The notes beneath the pieces are model-generated. The model worked only from the letters and a program-made list of their open reading frames with translations, searched no databases and was not told the DNA's origin. The position numbers and the translations under genes are program-made. Shown here one piece after another: positions 1 through 8,575 of a DNA stretch of 23,211 nt (its first letter is position 1; each line of letters starts with the position of its first letter). This stretch comes from JBQCHF01 sp051953655 (lineage in GTDB: Bacteria; Actinomycetota; Actinomycetes; Motilibacterales; Motilibacteraceae), in contig JBQCIO010000301.1 in NCBI GenBank assembly GCA_051953655.1, positions 1-23,211 on the forward strand, read 5' to 3'.

Positions 1-100
1 CGCGCGCGCCGCGCCCGCGCGGGGGGGCGCGCCCCCCCCCCCCCGGTCGGCCGCCGCCGGGGGGGGCGCGCCCCCCCCACCACCGGGAGCCGGACATCAC
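1..100. repeat. G/C homopolymer low-complexity stretch with two perfect palindromes
   Basis: The first 100 bases are almost pure G and C. Two perfect palindromes are visible: seven G, CGCG, seven C at 21-38, and eight G, CGCG, eight C at 59-78. No ORF with normal codon character covers it. It may be a real G/C tract or a poorly resolved contig or scaffold edge, since such tracts are error-prone for sequencing. No function is assigned. Confidence 0.6.
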
Positions 101-166
101 GGCCGTCACATCAGGCCCCGACAGCAGCCGACCTCTCCCTCCGCACACGTGCCCGTCCCGGCACGC

Positions 167-203
167 GAACGGGCCCGCACCCCCTCGGGGTACGGGCCCG
201 TTC
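167..203 (-). terminator. Hairpin downstream of groEL, probable terminator
   Basis: An 11-bp perfect inverted repeat, GAACGGGCCCG at 167-177 and CGGGCCCGTTC at 193-203, has a loop that contains a further CCCC/GGGG pairing. It begins about 33 bases past the groEL stop on the minus strand. There is no U-run, which is common for GC-rich actinobacterial terminators. Bases 204-236 hold nothing else recognisable. Confidence 0.65.
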
Positions 204-236
204 TGCTGTCCGGCGGACGGCCTGGAGGAGCCTCGA

Positions 237-1865
<1,629 letters not shown>

Positions 1866-1958
1866 GCGTGCTCAGGGTCCTCTCGAAGGACGGAACTGCG
1901 GCTTGTGCTGTGCGAAAAGTCGGTGCGGAAAGCACGGTGCTGTCACGTGCCAAAGCAC

Positions 1959-1994
1959 GACGCGGGCCCGGGCACGATCGCCCGGGCCCGCGTC
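1959..1994 (-). terminator. Strong hairpin between groES and groEL (attenuator or processing site)
   Basis: A 15-bp perfect stem (1959-1973 paired with 1980-1994) with a 6-base loop starts 6 bases after the groES stop. On the minus strand it is followed by a weak TGCTTTGG rather than a long U-run. It could partly terminate transcription after groES or stabilise a processed groES mRNA, which would set the GroES:GroEL ratio. The structure is seen directly; the role is inferred. Confidence 0.6.
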
Positions 1995-2000
1995 AGCGGC

Positions 2001-2294
2001 TCACTTCTCGACGACCGCGAGGACGTCGCGGGCGGAGAGGATGAGGTACTCCTCGCCGTGGTACTTGATCTCGGTGCCGCCGTACTTGCTGTAGACGACG
2101 ACGTCGCCGACCTTGACGTCCAGCGGCAGGCGCTGACCGTCCTCGAAGCGACCCGGACCGACCGCCAGGACCTCGCCCTCCTGGGGCTTCTCCTTGGCGG
2201 TGTCCGGGATGACCAGGCCGCTGGCCGTGGTCTGCTCGGCGTCGAGCGCCTTGACGAGGATGCGGTCCTCGAGCGGCTTGATGGAGACCGACAC
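2001..2294 (-). CDS. groES: 10 kDa co-chaperonin GroES
   Basis: Encodes 97 residues, the normal size of the heptameric lid of the GroEL chamber. The core (KPLEDRILVK near the N-terminus, the mobile loop EQTTASGLVIPDTAKEKP around residues 20-37, then GEVLAVGPGR and VGDVVVYSKYGGTEIK) matches the family along its whole length. The start is GTG at 2292-2294, chosen because a strong GGAGGT (2301-2306) lies 6 bases upstream and the protein then begins MSVSIKPLEDR. It is the first gene of the groES-groEL operon and sits behind a promoter region with two CIRCE operators, so heat-inducible HrcA repression is expected. Confidence 0.98.
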   Translation of the reverse strand: MSVSIKPLEDRILVKALDAEQTTASGLVIPDTAKEKPQEGEVLAVGPGRFEDGQRLPLDVKVGDVVVYSKYGGTEIKYHGEEYLILSARDVLAVVEK

Positions 2295-2393
2295 TTGCTG
2301 ACCTCCCCCTTGGGGTTGTCTGTGACAGGTTCAGTTGGCATTGGCGCGAGCCGGGCCGACCGCCGTCGCGGGTGCCGGACAGCCACGTCCGCG

Positions 2394-2420
2394 TTGGCAC
2401 TCTCGGAGCGAGTGTGCCAG
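2394..2420. promoter_or_regulatory. CIRCE operator 1 (degenerate), HrcA binding site
   Basis: TTGGCACTC (2394-2402), nine bases, then GTGTGCCAG (2412-2420). The right arm matches 7 of 9 bases of the expected GAGTGCCAA. The 9-N9-9 layout is diagnostic of CIRCE, the operator of the heat-shock repressor HrcA. It lies on the groES side of the proposed promoter. Confidence 0.8.
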
Positions 2421-2425
2421 CGCCG

Positions 2426-2455
2426 ACGGTAGCCCGGTCGCTGGCACTCGGTCAA
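2426..2455 (-). promoter_or_regulatory. Proposed groES-groEL promoter
   Basis: Read on the minus strand, TTGACC (2450-2455) resembles a -35 box and TACCGT (2426-2431) a -10 box, 18 bases apart. The -35 lies inside the spacer of CIRCE 2, and CIRCE 1 would overlap the transcription start. That geometry suits HrcA repression. It is inferred from sequence only. Confidence 0.5.
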
Positions 2456-2467
2456 CCGGAGTGCCAA
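2441..2467. promoter_or_regulatory. CIRCE operator 2 (near-perfect), HrcA binding site
   Basis: CTGGCACTC (2441-2449), nine bases, then GAGTGCCAA (2459-2467). Eight of nine positions pair, and the right arm is a full GC-rich CIRCE half-site. It lies 36 bases upstream of the divergent methyltransferase start, so HrcA could also affect that gene. Confidence 0.92.
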
Positions 2468-2503
2468 CCGCCTGCTCCGGCGACGCTGCGGAAGGATGGC
2501 CGG

Positions 2504-3673
2504 ATGGAGCTGGCCGACGTCGACGCGCTCACCTCGCCCGCGGGGCAGGCGCTGCTGGCCGCCCTGCCGCCCTACGACGAGGCGAGCGCGCTGGCGCTCG
2601 GCGAGCGGCTGCGCCGCGACCATCCCGCTCCCCTGGTGGCCGCCGCGCTCACCCAGTCCCGGCTGCGCGCCCGGGCCCGCGGCAAGCTCGGTCCCGACGC
2701 CGAGCGGCTGCTGCTCACCGTGGAGGGCCTGGAGCAGGCCACCCGCGCGGGGGTGGCCGCGCGGCACGCCGAGCGGTTCGCCGACGCCGGCGTGGCCGAC
2801 GTCGTCGACCTGTGCTGCGGGCTGGGTGGCGAGCTGCTCGCGCTGGCCCGGGCCGGGGTGCGGGCCACCGGCGTCGACCGGGACCCGGTGGCGTGCGCGG
2901 TGGCAGCGGCCAACGCGCGGGCGCTCGGGCTCGAGGACCTGGTGACGGTGCGCTGCGCGGACGTCGAGGACGTCGACGTCGAGGCGTTCGGCGGTGCGTT
3001 CACCGACCCGGCGCGGCGCCGCGGAGGCCGGCGGGCGCTGGACCCGATGGCGTGGTCCCCACCGTGGCCGTTCGTGGAGGCGCTGCTGACGGCCGGTCGG
3101 CCGGCGGGGGCCAAGGTGGCGCCGGGGATCGCGCACGACCTCGTGCCCCAGGGCGTGGAGGCGGAGTGGACCAGCGTGGGCGGGGACCTGGTGGAGGCCG
3201 CGCTGTGGTCCGCACCCCTGGCCACCGCGCGCCACCGGGCCACCCTGCTGCCGTCTGGCGCCACCCTCACCGGGACGGGCGAGGAGCCGTCGCCCCCGGT
3301 CGGGCCGGTGGCGCCGTTCCTGCTCGAGCCCGACGACGCCGTCATCCGGGCCGGCCTCGTGGGCTCGGTGGCCGAGCTGGTGGGCGGTCATCTCGTCGAC
3401 CCGACCATCGCCTACGTCGCGTCGGAGACGCTCGTGCACACTCCCTTCGCCACGCCGTACCGCGTGCTGGAGTCGCTGCCGTTCCAGCTCAAGCGGCTGC
3501 GCGCGACGCTGCGGACCCGCGACGTCGGGCCGCTGGTGGTCAAGAAGCGCGGCTCGGCGATCGAGCCCGAGCAGCTGCGCCGCCAGCTCCGGCTCACCGG
3601 CTCGGTGCCGGCCACCGTGGTCCTCACCCGGGTGGCCGGAGAACCGTTCGCGCTGCTGGTGGAGCCGGTGTGA
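2504..3673 (+). CDS. Class I SAM-dependent methyltransferase with THUMP-like C-terminal domain
   Basis: Encodes 389 residues. The middle carries a Rossmann SAM-binding motif, VVDLCCGLGGE (about residues 100-110), followed by the acidic strand end GVDRD (about 123-127) and a DPARR motif (168-172) typical of this actinobacterial family. The C-terminal part (about 300-389, with KKRGSAIEPEQLRRQL and RVAGEPFALL) resembles the THUMP-like domain linked to RNA-binding methyltransferases. The substrate is unknown; rRNA or tRNA is a guess from the domain. The reading frame is open further upstream, but ATG at 2504 is preferred because GGAAGG (2490-2495) lies 8 bases before it and the upstream part would run through the CIRCE operators. 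Its stop overlaps the next gene by four bases, so the two are probably translated together. Confidence 0.85.
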   Translation: MELADVDALTSPAGQALLAALPPYDEASALALGERLRRDHPAPLVAAALTQSRLRARARGKLGPDAERLLLTVEGLEQATRAGVAARHAERFADAGVADVVDLCCGLGGELLALARAGVRATGVDRDPVACAVAAANARALGLEDLVTVRCADVEDVDVEAFGGAFTDPARRRGGRRALDPMAWSPPWPFVEALLTAGRPAGAKVAPGIAHDLVPQGVEAEWTSVGGDLVEAALWSAPLATARHRATLLPSGATLTGTGEEPSPPVGPVAPFLLEPDDAVIRAGLVGSVAELVGGHLVDPTIAYVASETLVHTPFATPYRVLESLPFQLKRLRATLRTRDVGPLVVKKRGSAIEPEQLRRQLRLTGSVPATVVLTRVAGEPFALLVEPV

Positions 3674-4179
3674 GCACCCGACTGCTGCTGGTCGCCGACA
3701 CCCACCTGCCCAAGCGGGCCAAGGACCTGCCGGCGCCGGTGTGGGACGAGGTCGACCGCGCCGACGTCGTCGTACACGCCGGCGACTGGGTGGACGTCGC
3801 GCTCCTGGACGCCCTGTCCGCCCGGGCTGCCCGGCTGGAGGGCGTCTGGGGCAACAACGACGGCCCCGCGCTGCGGGCCCGGCTGCCCGAGGTGGCCCGC
3901 TTCCACCTCGACGGCCTGCGCTTCGCGGTGGTGCACGAGACCGGTGCCAGCGCCGGCCGGGAGAAGCGGATGGAGGCGGCCTTCCCCGACGTCGACGTGC
4001 TGGTGTTCGGCCACAGCCACATCCCCTGGGACACGGTCTCCCCCGCCGGCCTGCGCCTGCTCAACCCCGGCTCCCCCACCGACCGCCGCCGCCAGCCCGC
4101 GTGCACCTACCTGACCGCGGTGGTCGACGCCGGCCGGCTGACCGAGGTGACGCTGCACCCGCTACCGCTGCGGGGGTGA
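3670..4179 (+). CDS. Metallophosphoesterase, YfcE/MJ0936-like
   Basis: Encodes 169 residues with a complete calcineurin-like metal site: DTH (D10, H12), GD (38-39), GNND (61-64), H89 and GHSH (114-117), followed by NPGS (132-135). The small size and motif set match the YfcE group of cytosolic phosphodiesterases, which use two metal ions; the natural substrate is not predictable. The start is GTG at 3670, inside the GTGA that also ends the methyltransferase gene. This stop/start overlap and the following STRLLLVADTH make the choice firm. It is the second gene of a two-gene plus-strand unit that ends at an inverted-repeat element before the convergent nucleoside hydrolase. Confidence 0.9.
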   Translation: MSTRLLLVADTHLPKRAKDLPAPVWDEVDRADVVVHAGDWVDVALLDALSARAARLEGVWGNNDGPALRARLPEVARFHLDGLRFAVVHETGASAGREKRMEAAFPDVDVLVFGHSHIPWDTVSPAGLRLLNPGSPTDRRRQPACTYLTAVVDAGRLTEVTLHPLPLRG

Positions 4180-4196
4180 GCCCGGGCGGCGCGTGG

Positions 4197-4285
4197 ACCG
4201 GTTCGCGCAGGCGGTCGTCGGCATGTCGGCCGCTGTCGGGCGGGGCACGCCGAGGACCGCCTGCGCAGAACGGTTCAAGCCGGGG
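4197..4285. repeat. Intergenic inverted-repeat element, copy 1
   Basis: GCGCAGGCGGTC (4205-4216) pairs perfectly with GACCGCCTGCGC (4255-4266). The stem continues inward as TCGGCATGTC against GGCACGCCGA with two G-U-type differences. Outward, ACCGGTTC nearly pairs with GAACGGT. The segment 4244-4267, read on the minus strand, matches 23 of 24 bases of 13550-13573 in copy 3. The right end TGCGCA...CGGTTCAAGCCGGGG resembles the ends of copies 2 and 3. It lies between two convergent genes and could act as a bidirectional terminator. Confidence 0.75.
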
Positions 4286-4370
4286 CGGCCGCGCTTCCCA
4301 GCGACGTGAGCGGGGGCGAGGCCGGCTGGGAGGTCGACGTCGACCGAGCCGACGACGACCGCCCGCCCCG

Positions 4371-5396
4371 TCAGCCGGCCGCCCCTTCCGCCGCGGGCAG
4401 CAGGGCGTCGAGGAACAGGTCGCGGTAGCGGGCCGCATCCACGCCGAGCGCGACGTCGACCAGGGCCGGTGGCTGCCCGTGCGGGTCGTGATCGAGGTCG
4501 CCGGCCCAGTCGCGCCGGTCCACCACGGTCGCCCCGCGGGTCCACCGCCCGGCCAGCTCCACCCGCACCGGGTGCCGCACCGTGCGCAGCCCGGCGGGGT
4601 CGGCCACCGAGGCGACCGCGCCGGCGTCGCCGATGGTCGCGTGCGCTCCACCGAACCGCTCGAGCTGGTGCAGCAGCAGCCGGCCGGCCAGCCGGGCGCC
4701 CGGGTCGGTCCGCTCGGCCAGCACGGCGGCGTCGGAGGCCGGCACGACGACGTCGTAGAAGACGTCGAGGCCGTACATCGTCACCGGCAGGCCGGAGCCC
4801 AGCACGATCTGGGCGGCCTCCGGGTCGTGCCAGGCGTTGAACTCGGCGGCGGCGGTGGCGTTGCCGACGTCGGCGGCGCCGGCCATCGCCACGATCCGGT
4901 GCAGCCGCTCGCCGACCTCCGGGTAGGTGCGCAGCAGCAGGGCCGCGTTGGTCATCGGCGCCAGGGTGACCAGGGTGACCGGCTCGGCGCTGTCCAGGAT
5001 GGTCTGCCGCAGCAGCTCGACCGCGTGGACGTCGACCGGCCGGCGCGCGCTCTGCGGCAGCCCGAGGTCGGCCATGCCGTCGGCGCCGTGCACGTGGTGG
5101 GCGTCGCGGGCCGGCTCGAGCAGCGGACGCTCGGCCCCGCGGGCCACCGGCACGTCCGGCGCCCCGGCCGCGTCGAGCACCTTGAGCGTGTTGGCGACCA
5201 CCTGGTCCACGTGGGTGTTGCCGGCCACGCAGGTGACCCCCCGCAGGTCGAGCCCGGGGTGGCGCACCGCCAGCAGGATGGCCAGGGCGTCGTCGACGCC
5301 GGTGTCGACGTCGAGCACCACCGGCACCGGGAGGCCTCCGGTCCCGTCGGTTGGGGGACGCAACCAGGTGGGCACCGGCTCGACAGGATCGGTCAT
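4371..5396 (-). CDS. Inosine/uridine-preferring nucleoside hydrolase family protein
   Basis: Encodes 341 residues. DVDTGVDDA (29-37) is the calcium-binding Asp cluster of nucleoside N-ribohydrolases, which cleave ribonucleosides to base and ribose. LVTLAPMTNAALLL (about 142-155), MAGAADVGN (171-179) and EFNAWHDPEAA (185-195) match the family in order. The usual C-terminal HD pair, where His helps the base leave and Asp binds calcium, reads GD here (G256, D257 in TIGDAGAVASVADP). The metal ligand is kept but the His is missing, so substrate range may differ or another residue may serve. The start at ATG 5394-5396 is favoured by AGGA 7 bases upstream. It follows tsaD by 72 bp on the same strand and may be its distal partner. 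Confidence 0.9.
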   Translation of the reverse strand: MTDPVEPVPTWLRPPTDGTGGLPVPVVLDVDTGVDDALAILLAVRHPGLDLRGVTCVAGNTHVDQVVANTLKVLDAAGAPDVPVARGAERPLLEPARDAHHVHGADGMADLGLPQSARRPVDVHAVELLRQTILDSAEPVTLVTLAPMTNAALLLRTYPEVGERLHRIVAMAGAADVGNATAAAEFNAWHDPEAAQIVLGSGLPVTMYGLDVFYDVVVPASDAAVLAERTDPGARLAGRLLLHQLERFGGAHATIGDAGAVASVADPAGLRTVRHPVRVELAGRWTRGATVVDRRDWAGDLDHDPHGQPPALVDVALGVDAARYRDLFLDALLPAAEGAAG

Positions 5397-5468
5397 GCGT
5401 CCATCCTGCCCGCCGCCACCCACGTCCCTGTCCGCCGCCACCCCCACGCTTGCTCACCCGCACCGGGG

Positions 5469-6515
5469 TCAGGCGAGGACCTCGGTGACCGGCTTGGAGG
5501 AGTCGGCGGGCAGGTCGAGGGCGGACGGGGTGCGGCCGCGGGCCACCAGCTCGGCGCCGAGCGCGGCGACCATGGCGCCGTTGTCGGTGCACAGCCGGGG
5601 CGGGGGCACCCGCAGCTCGACGCCCGCGGCGTCGCAGCGCTCCTGCGCCAGCGCGCGCAGCCGGCGGTTGGCCGCCACCCCGCCGCCGACCAGCAGCGTG
5701 CCGACCCCGTGGGCCTTGGCCGCGTCGAGCGCCTTGCGGGTGAGGACGTCCACCACGGCCTCCTGGAACGAGGCGGCGACGTCGGGCACCGGCACCGGCT
5801 GCCCGTCGCGCTCACGCTGCTCCACCCAGCGGGCCACCGCGGTCTTCAAGCCGGAGAAGGAGAAGTCGTAGCGGTGCCGCTCCAGGTCGCGACCGGTGGT
5901 GAGGCCGCGCGGGAAGGCGATGGCCGCCGGGTCGCCGTCGGCTGCGGCGCGGTCCACGTGCGGGCCGCCCGGGAACGGCAGCCCCAGCAGCCGGGCCACC
6001 TTGTCGAACGCCTCGCCCGCGGCGTCGTCGATGGTCTGCCCCAGCGGCTCGATCTCCGACGTCACGTCGGAGACCAGCAGCAGCGAGGAGTGTCCACCGC
6101 TCACCAGCAGCGCCAGGCACGGCTCGGGCAGCGGGCCGTGCGCGAGCTGGTCCACGGCCACGTGCGCGGCCAGGTGGTTGACGCCGTAGATCGGCCGGTC
6201 CAGCGCGATCGCCAGGGCCTTGGCCGCGGCCACGCCCACCAGCAGCGCGCCGGCCAGCCCGGGGCCGCTGGTGACCGCCACGGCGTCGACGTCGGCCAGC
6301 CGCACGCCGGCGTCGGCGCAGGCCCGCTCCAGCGTGGGGACCATGGCCTCCAGGTGCGCCCGGCTGGCCACCTCGGGCACGACCCCGCCGAACCGGGCGT
6401 GCTCCTCCACGCTGCTGGCCACCGCGTCGGCGAGCAGGGTGGTGCCGCGCACCAGGCCGACGCCGGTCTCGTCGCAGGAGGTCTCGATGCCGAGCACCAG
6501 CGGCTGGTCAGTCAT
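5469..6515 (-). CDS. tsaD: tRNA N6-adenosine threonylcarbamoyltransferase TsaD
   Basis: Encodes 348 residues. With TsaB and TsaE it transfers the threonylcarbamoyl group from threonylcarbamoyl-AMP to A37 of ANN-decoding tRNAs (t6A). The N-terminal GIETSCDETGVG, the metal site H114/H118 (NHLAAH), LVSGGHSSLLLV (about 138-149), DDAAGEAFDKVARLLGLP and the C-terminal metal ligand D311 (CTDNGAM) are all present. The ATG at 6513-6515 overlaps the end of rimI by 8 bases. An odd feature is a perfect 8-bp palindrome (6053-6073) encoding SDVTSE at residues 149-154, in a loop that varies across the family. It is the last of the tightly packed tsaB-rimI-tsaD run. Confidence 0.98.
   Translation of the reverse strand: MTDQPLVLGIETSCDETGVGLVRGTTLLADAVASSVEEHARFGGVVPEVASRAHLEAMVPTLERACADAGVRLADVDAVAVTSGPGLAGALLVGVAAAKALAIALDRPIYGVNHLAAHVAVDQLAHGPLPEPCLALLVSGGHSSLLLVSDVTSEIEPLGQTIDDAAGEAFDKVARLLGLPFPGGPHVDRAAADGDPAAIAFPRGLTTGRDLERHRYDFSFSGLKTAVARWVEQRERDGQPVPVPDVAASFQEAVVDVLTRKALDAAKAHGVGTLLVGGGVAANRRLRALAQERCDAAGVELRVPPPRLCTDNGAMVAALGAELVARGRTPSALDLPADSSKPVTEVLA
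6053..6073. repeat. In-frame palindrome inside tsaD
   Basis: TCTCCGAC (6053-6060), GTCAC, then GTCGGAGA (6066-6073) form an 8-bp perfect inverted repeat with a 5-base spacer. On the coding strand it gives Ser-Asp-Val-Thr-Ser-Glu. Similar palindromes with the same spacing lie in rimI and tsaE. Confidence 0.6.
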
Positions 6516-6993
6516 CCCGGCCCCCCACCCGGCGGCGCAGCACCAGGGCGTCGGTGCGGCCGCCGTCGTAGTAGCCGCGGCGGACGCCGATGCGCTCGAA
6601 CCCGGCGCGGGCGTAGAGCGACTGCGCCGGCGCGTTGTCGGCCCGCACCTCGAGCAGCACCTCGCGGCAGCCGCGCTGGACGGCCTCGCCCAGCAGGTGG
6701 TCCAGCAGCACCCGCCCCAGCCCGTTCCCCTGCGCCGCGGGGGCGACCGCGACGGTCTGGACGTCGGCGGTGGCGCCGACCGCCATCAGGCCGGCATAGC
6801 CGAGCGGCTCCTCCGACGGGCTGTCGGAGCCTCCATGCGACTCAGCCAGCACGTAGTGCCGGCTGTCGTGCTGGGCCAGCTCGGCCCAGAACCCCTCCGC
6901 GGTCCACGGGTCGTCCGGGAACAGCTGCACCTCCAGGGGCAGCACGCGCTCGACGTCCCACCAGCGCATCGGACGCAGCCGCACCTCGCTCAC
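6508..6993 (-). CDS. rimI: Ribosomal protein-alanine N-acetyltransferase-like GNAT
   Basis: Encodes 161 residues with one GNAT fold. VQTVAVAPAAQGNGLG (about 78-93) is the acetyl-CoA pyrophosphate loop with the Q/R-x-x-G-x-G signature. EVRADNAPAQSLYARAGFERIG (about 115-136) and the following RRGYYDGGRTDALVL match RimI, which in E. coli acetylates the N-terminus of ribosomal protein S18. Its place between tsaB and tsaD is typical of actinobacteria. The GTG start at 6991-6993 lies in the GTGA that ends tsaB, and the 3' end overlaps tsaD by 8 bases. Residues 50-62 (ESHGGSDSPSEEP) look like an inserted Ser/Glu loop, coded by a palindrome at 6821-6839. The exact substrate in this organism is inferred. 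Confidence 0.93.
   Translation of the reverse strand: MSEVRLRPMRWWDVERVLPLEVQLFPDDPWTAEGFWAELAQHDSRHYVLAESHGGSDSPSEEPLGYAGLMAVGATADVQTVAVAPAAQGNGLGRVLLDHLLGEAVQRGCREVLLEVRADNAPAQSLYARAGFERIGVRRGYYDGGRTDALVLRRRVGGRDD
6821..6839. repeat. In-frame palindrome inside rimI
   Basis: CTCCGAC (6821-6827), five bases, then GTCGGAG (6833-6839). It encodes Ser-Asp-Ser-Pro-Ser-Glu (residues 56-61). The left flank AGCGGCTC is shared with the tsaD copy, and both proteins continue with Glu-Pro-Leu-Gly just after the palindrome. Confidence 0.6.
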
Positions 6994-7688
6994 GAGAGCA
7001 CCCGCTTGCGCTCGTGCGGCTCGGCGGCGTCGGGGCGGCGCAGGTAGAGCGGCTCGGGCGGCAGCACCGGCCGCCCGGAGACGGCCCAGCGGCCGACGTC
7101 GGCGGCGGCGGGGTCGAGCGGGGCGAGCGCGGGCCCGAGCTCGGCGGCGTGCACGACCGCCCCGCGACCGACCGCGCCGTCACGGGCCAGCGCGCGGACG
7201 TCGTCGGGCAGGTCGGCCGGCCGCGCGACACCCGGTCCCTGCCGGCGCACCGGACCGTGCGCGGCGAGCTCGTAGGTGGCCCAGTGCACCTCGCGCCGCC
7301 GCGCGTCGCCGGCCACCAGCACCTCGCCCCGCCCGGTCAGGAGCCCCTGCCGCCACGCCCCCAGCGCGAGCGCGTCCAGGCTGCACACGCCGACGACGTC
7401 GACGCCCAGCACTGCGCCCAGCGTGCGGGCGGTGACCAGGCCGACCCGCAGGCCGGTGAACGGCCCCGGCCCGACGCCCACGGCCACCAGCTCCAGCTCG
7501 TGCCGGTCCACCCCGGCCGCCGACAGCACGTCGGCCACGGCCGGGGCGAGCAGCTCGCCGTGCCGGCGGGCGTCGACCTGCTCGGACTCGGCCAGCACCT
7601 CGACCGGCCGGTGCTGCTCCGGAGCGGGCGCGGACAGCACCGCCGCACCCACCGAGGGGCTCGAGGTGTCCAGGGCCAGCAGCAGCAC
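6990..7688 (-). CDS. tsaB: t6A biosynthesis protein TsaB
   Basis: Encodes 232 residues, the ASKHA-fold partner that binds TsaD and scaffolds the t6A synthase. LLLALDTSSPSVGAAVL at the N-terminus, VGVGPGPFTGLRVGLVTART (about 70-89) and GVDVVGVCSLDALAL (about 93-107) are characteristic. The GTG at 7686-7688 is the start that gives this standard N-terminus. The stop overlaps the rimI start by four bases (GTGA), indicating coupled translation. Upstream, 143 bp separate it from the divergent L,D-transpeptidase gene, so tsaB-rimI-tsaD probably has its own promoter there, although no clear -35/-10 pair was recognised. Confidence 0.96.
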   Translation of the reverse strand: MLLLALDTSSPSVGAAVLSAPAPEQHRPVEVLAESEQVDARRHGELLAPAVADVLSAAGVDRHELELVAVGVGPGPFTGLRVGLVTARTLGAVLGVDVVGVCSLDALALGAWRQGLLTGRGEVLVAGDARRREVHWATYELAAHGPVRRQGPGVARPADLPDDVRALARDGAVGRGAVVHAAELGPALAPLDPAAADVGRWAVSGRPVLPPEPLYLRRPDAAEPHERKRVLS

Positions 7689-7831
7689 GGGGTCAGGCTA
7701 TCCGCGCACGTCGGACGGCCGATCGGGGCCGACCGGGGGCGACCGGCGCGCCTTCCGGTGTCGACCGGGTCGGCGGGGCACGCTGACCAGGCCGGGTCTG
7801 ACCCGTTCGGGCCGCCGGCCAGGGGGACGAG

Positions 7832-8575
7832 GTGGACCGACCACAGCGCTCGGAGCCGGACAGGGTCCGCCCTGGGCGACGCCCGCTCCCGCAGCGCCCA
7901 CCGCCCGCGGGACTGGCCCTGCGCGTGTCCGGACCCCTGGTGCTCGTGCTCCCGGTGGTGGCCCTGCTGGGGCTGTCGGTGCGGAGCGGGGACGAGCCCG
8001 CGGCGGCCGAGACGGCGAGCGCGTCGCACCCGCGGACCAGCGCGCCCGTCCGGACGTCGGCCCCCTCGCCCTCGCCCCGGACGCCGTCCCGGCCTCCGGC
8101 GGCGGCACCCGCCAGGACCGTCGCGGCCGCGTCGCCCGCAGCCACCGCCAGCAGCACGGCACGCTCCTCTGCCCTGCCGGCATCCGGCACGGGCAAGCGG
8201 GTGGTGGTCTCCAAGAGCCGGCAGCGGGTGTGGCTGGTCGACGCCGACGGCACCGTCCGCCGCTCCTACCTCGTGTCGGGGATGACCAGCCAGCCCGACC
8301 CTGGCAGCTACCGGGTGTTCGTGCGGCAGGCGGCCACCAGCAGCGCGGTCGACGACAGCACCATGAAGTGGTTCGTCGGCTTCACCGTCGGCAAGTACCA
8401 GGGCGCCACGATCGGCTTCCACGACATCCCGCGCGACCCCGACGGGAGGCTCGAGCAGACCAGGGCGCAGCTGGGCACACCGCTGTCGGCCGGCTGCTTC
8501 CGTCAGTGGGAGGACGACGCGAAGGCGCTGTGGGCCTTCGCCCCCATCGGCACCAGGGTGGTCGTGGTCGCCTAA
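7832..8575 (+). CDS. Membrane-anchored L,D-transpeptidase (YkuD domain)
   Basis: Encodes 247 residues. A basic, Pro/Arg-rich cytoplasmic start (1-31) is followed by one membrane segment (about 34-50), then a Ser/Ala/Pro/Thr-rich linker (about 55-118). A YkuD catalytic domain occupies about 122-246. The fold signature GFHDIP (H197) and the active-site cysteine C222 in LSAGCFRQ are visible. The classic motif is SHGC, so the His before Gly is Ala here, a variant also known among actinobacterial members. These enzymes make 3-3 peptidoglycan cross-links or attach proteins outside the membrane. GTG at 7832 follows AGGGGG (7821-7826) at 5 bases. The gene runs against its neighbours and its stop overlaps the tsaE stop by four bases, with no terminator between. 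Confidence 0.88.
   Translation: MDRPQRSEPDRVRPGRRPLPQRPPPAGLALRVSGPLVLVLPVVALLGLSVRSGDEPAAAETASASHPRTSAPVRTSAPSPSPRTPSRPPAAAPARTVAAASPAATASSTARSSALPASGTGKRVVVSKSRQRVWLVDADGTVRRSYLVSGMTSQPDPGSYRVFVRQAATSSAVDDSTMKWFVGFTVGKYQGATIGFHDIPRDPDGRLEQTRAQLGTPLSAGCFRQWEDDAKALWAFAPIGTRVVVVA

Noticed and set aside
1925..1960. Possible third CIRCE in front of groEL (TTGGCACGT on the minus strand)
   Set aside because: The second half-site is missing at the required nine-base distance, and the only strong structure there is the hairpin.
3741..8285. A very long plus-strand open frame of about 1500 codons over the nucleoside hydrolase, tsaD, rimI and tsaB genes
   Set aside because: It runs antisense to well-supported genes, is made of Arg/Gly/Pro/Ala-rich low-complexity sequence and shows no domain. 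Such frames are expected in very GC-rich DNA.
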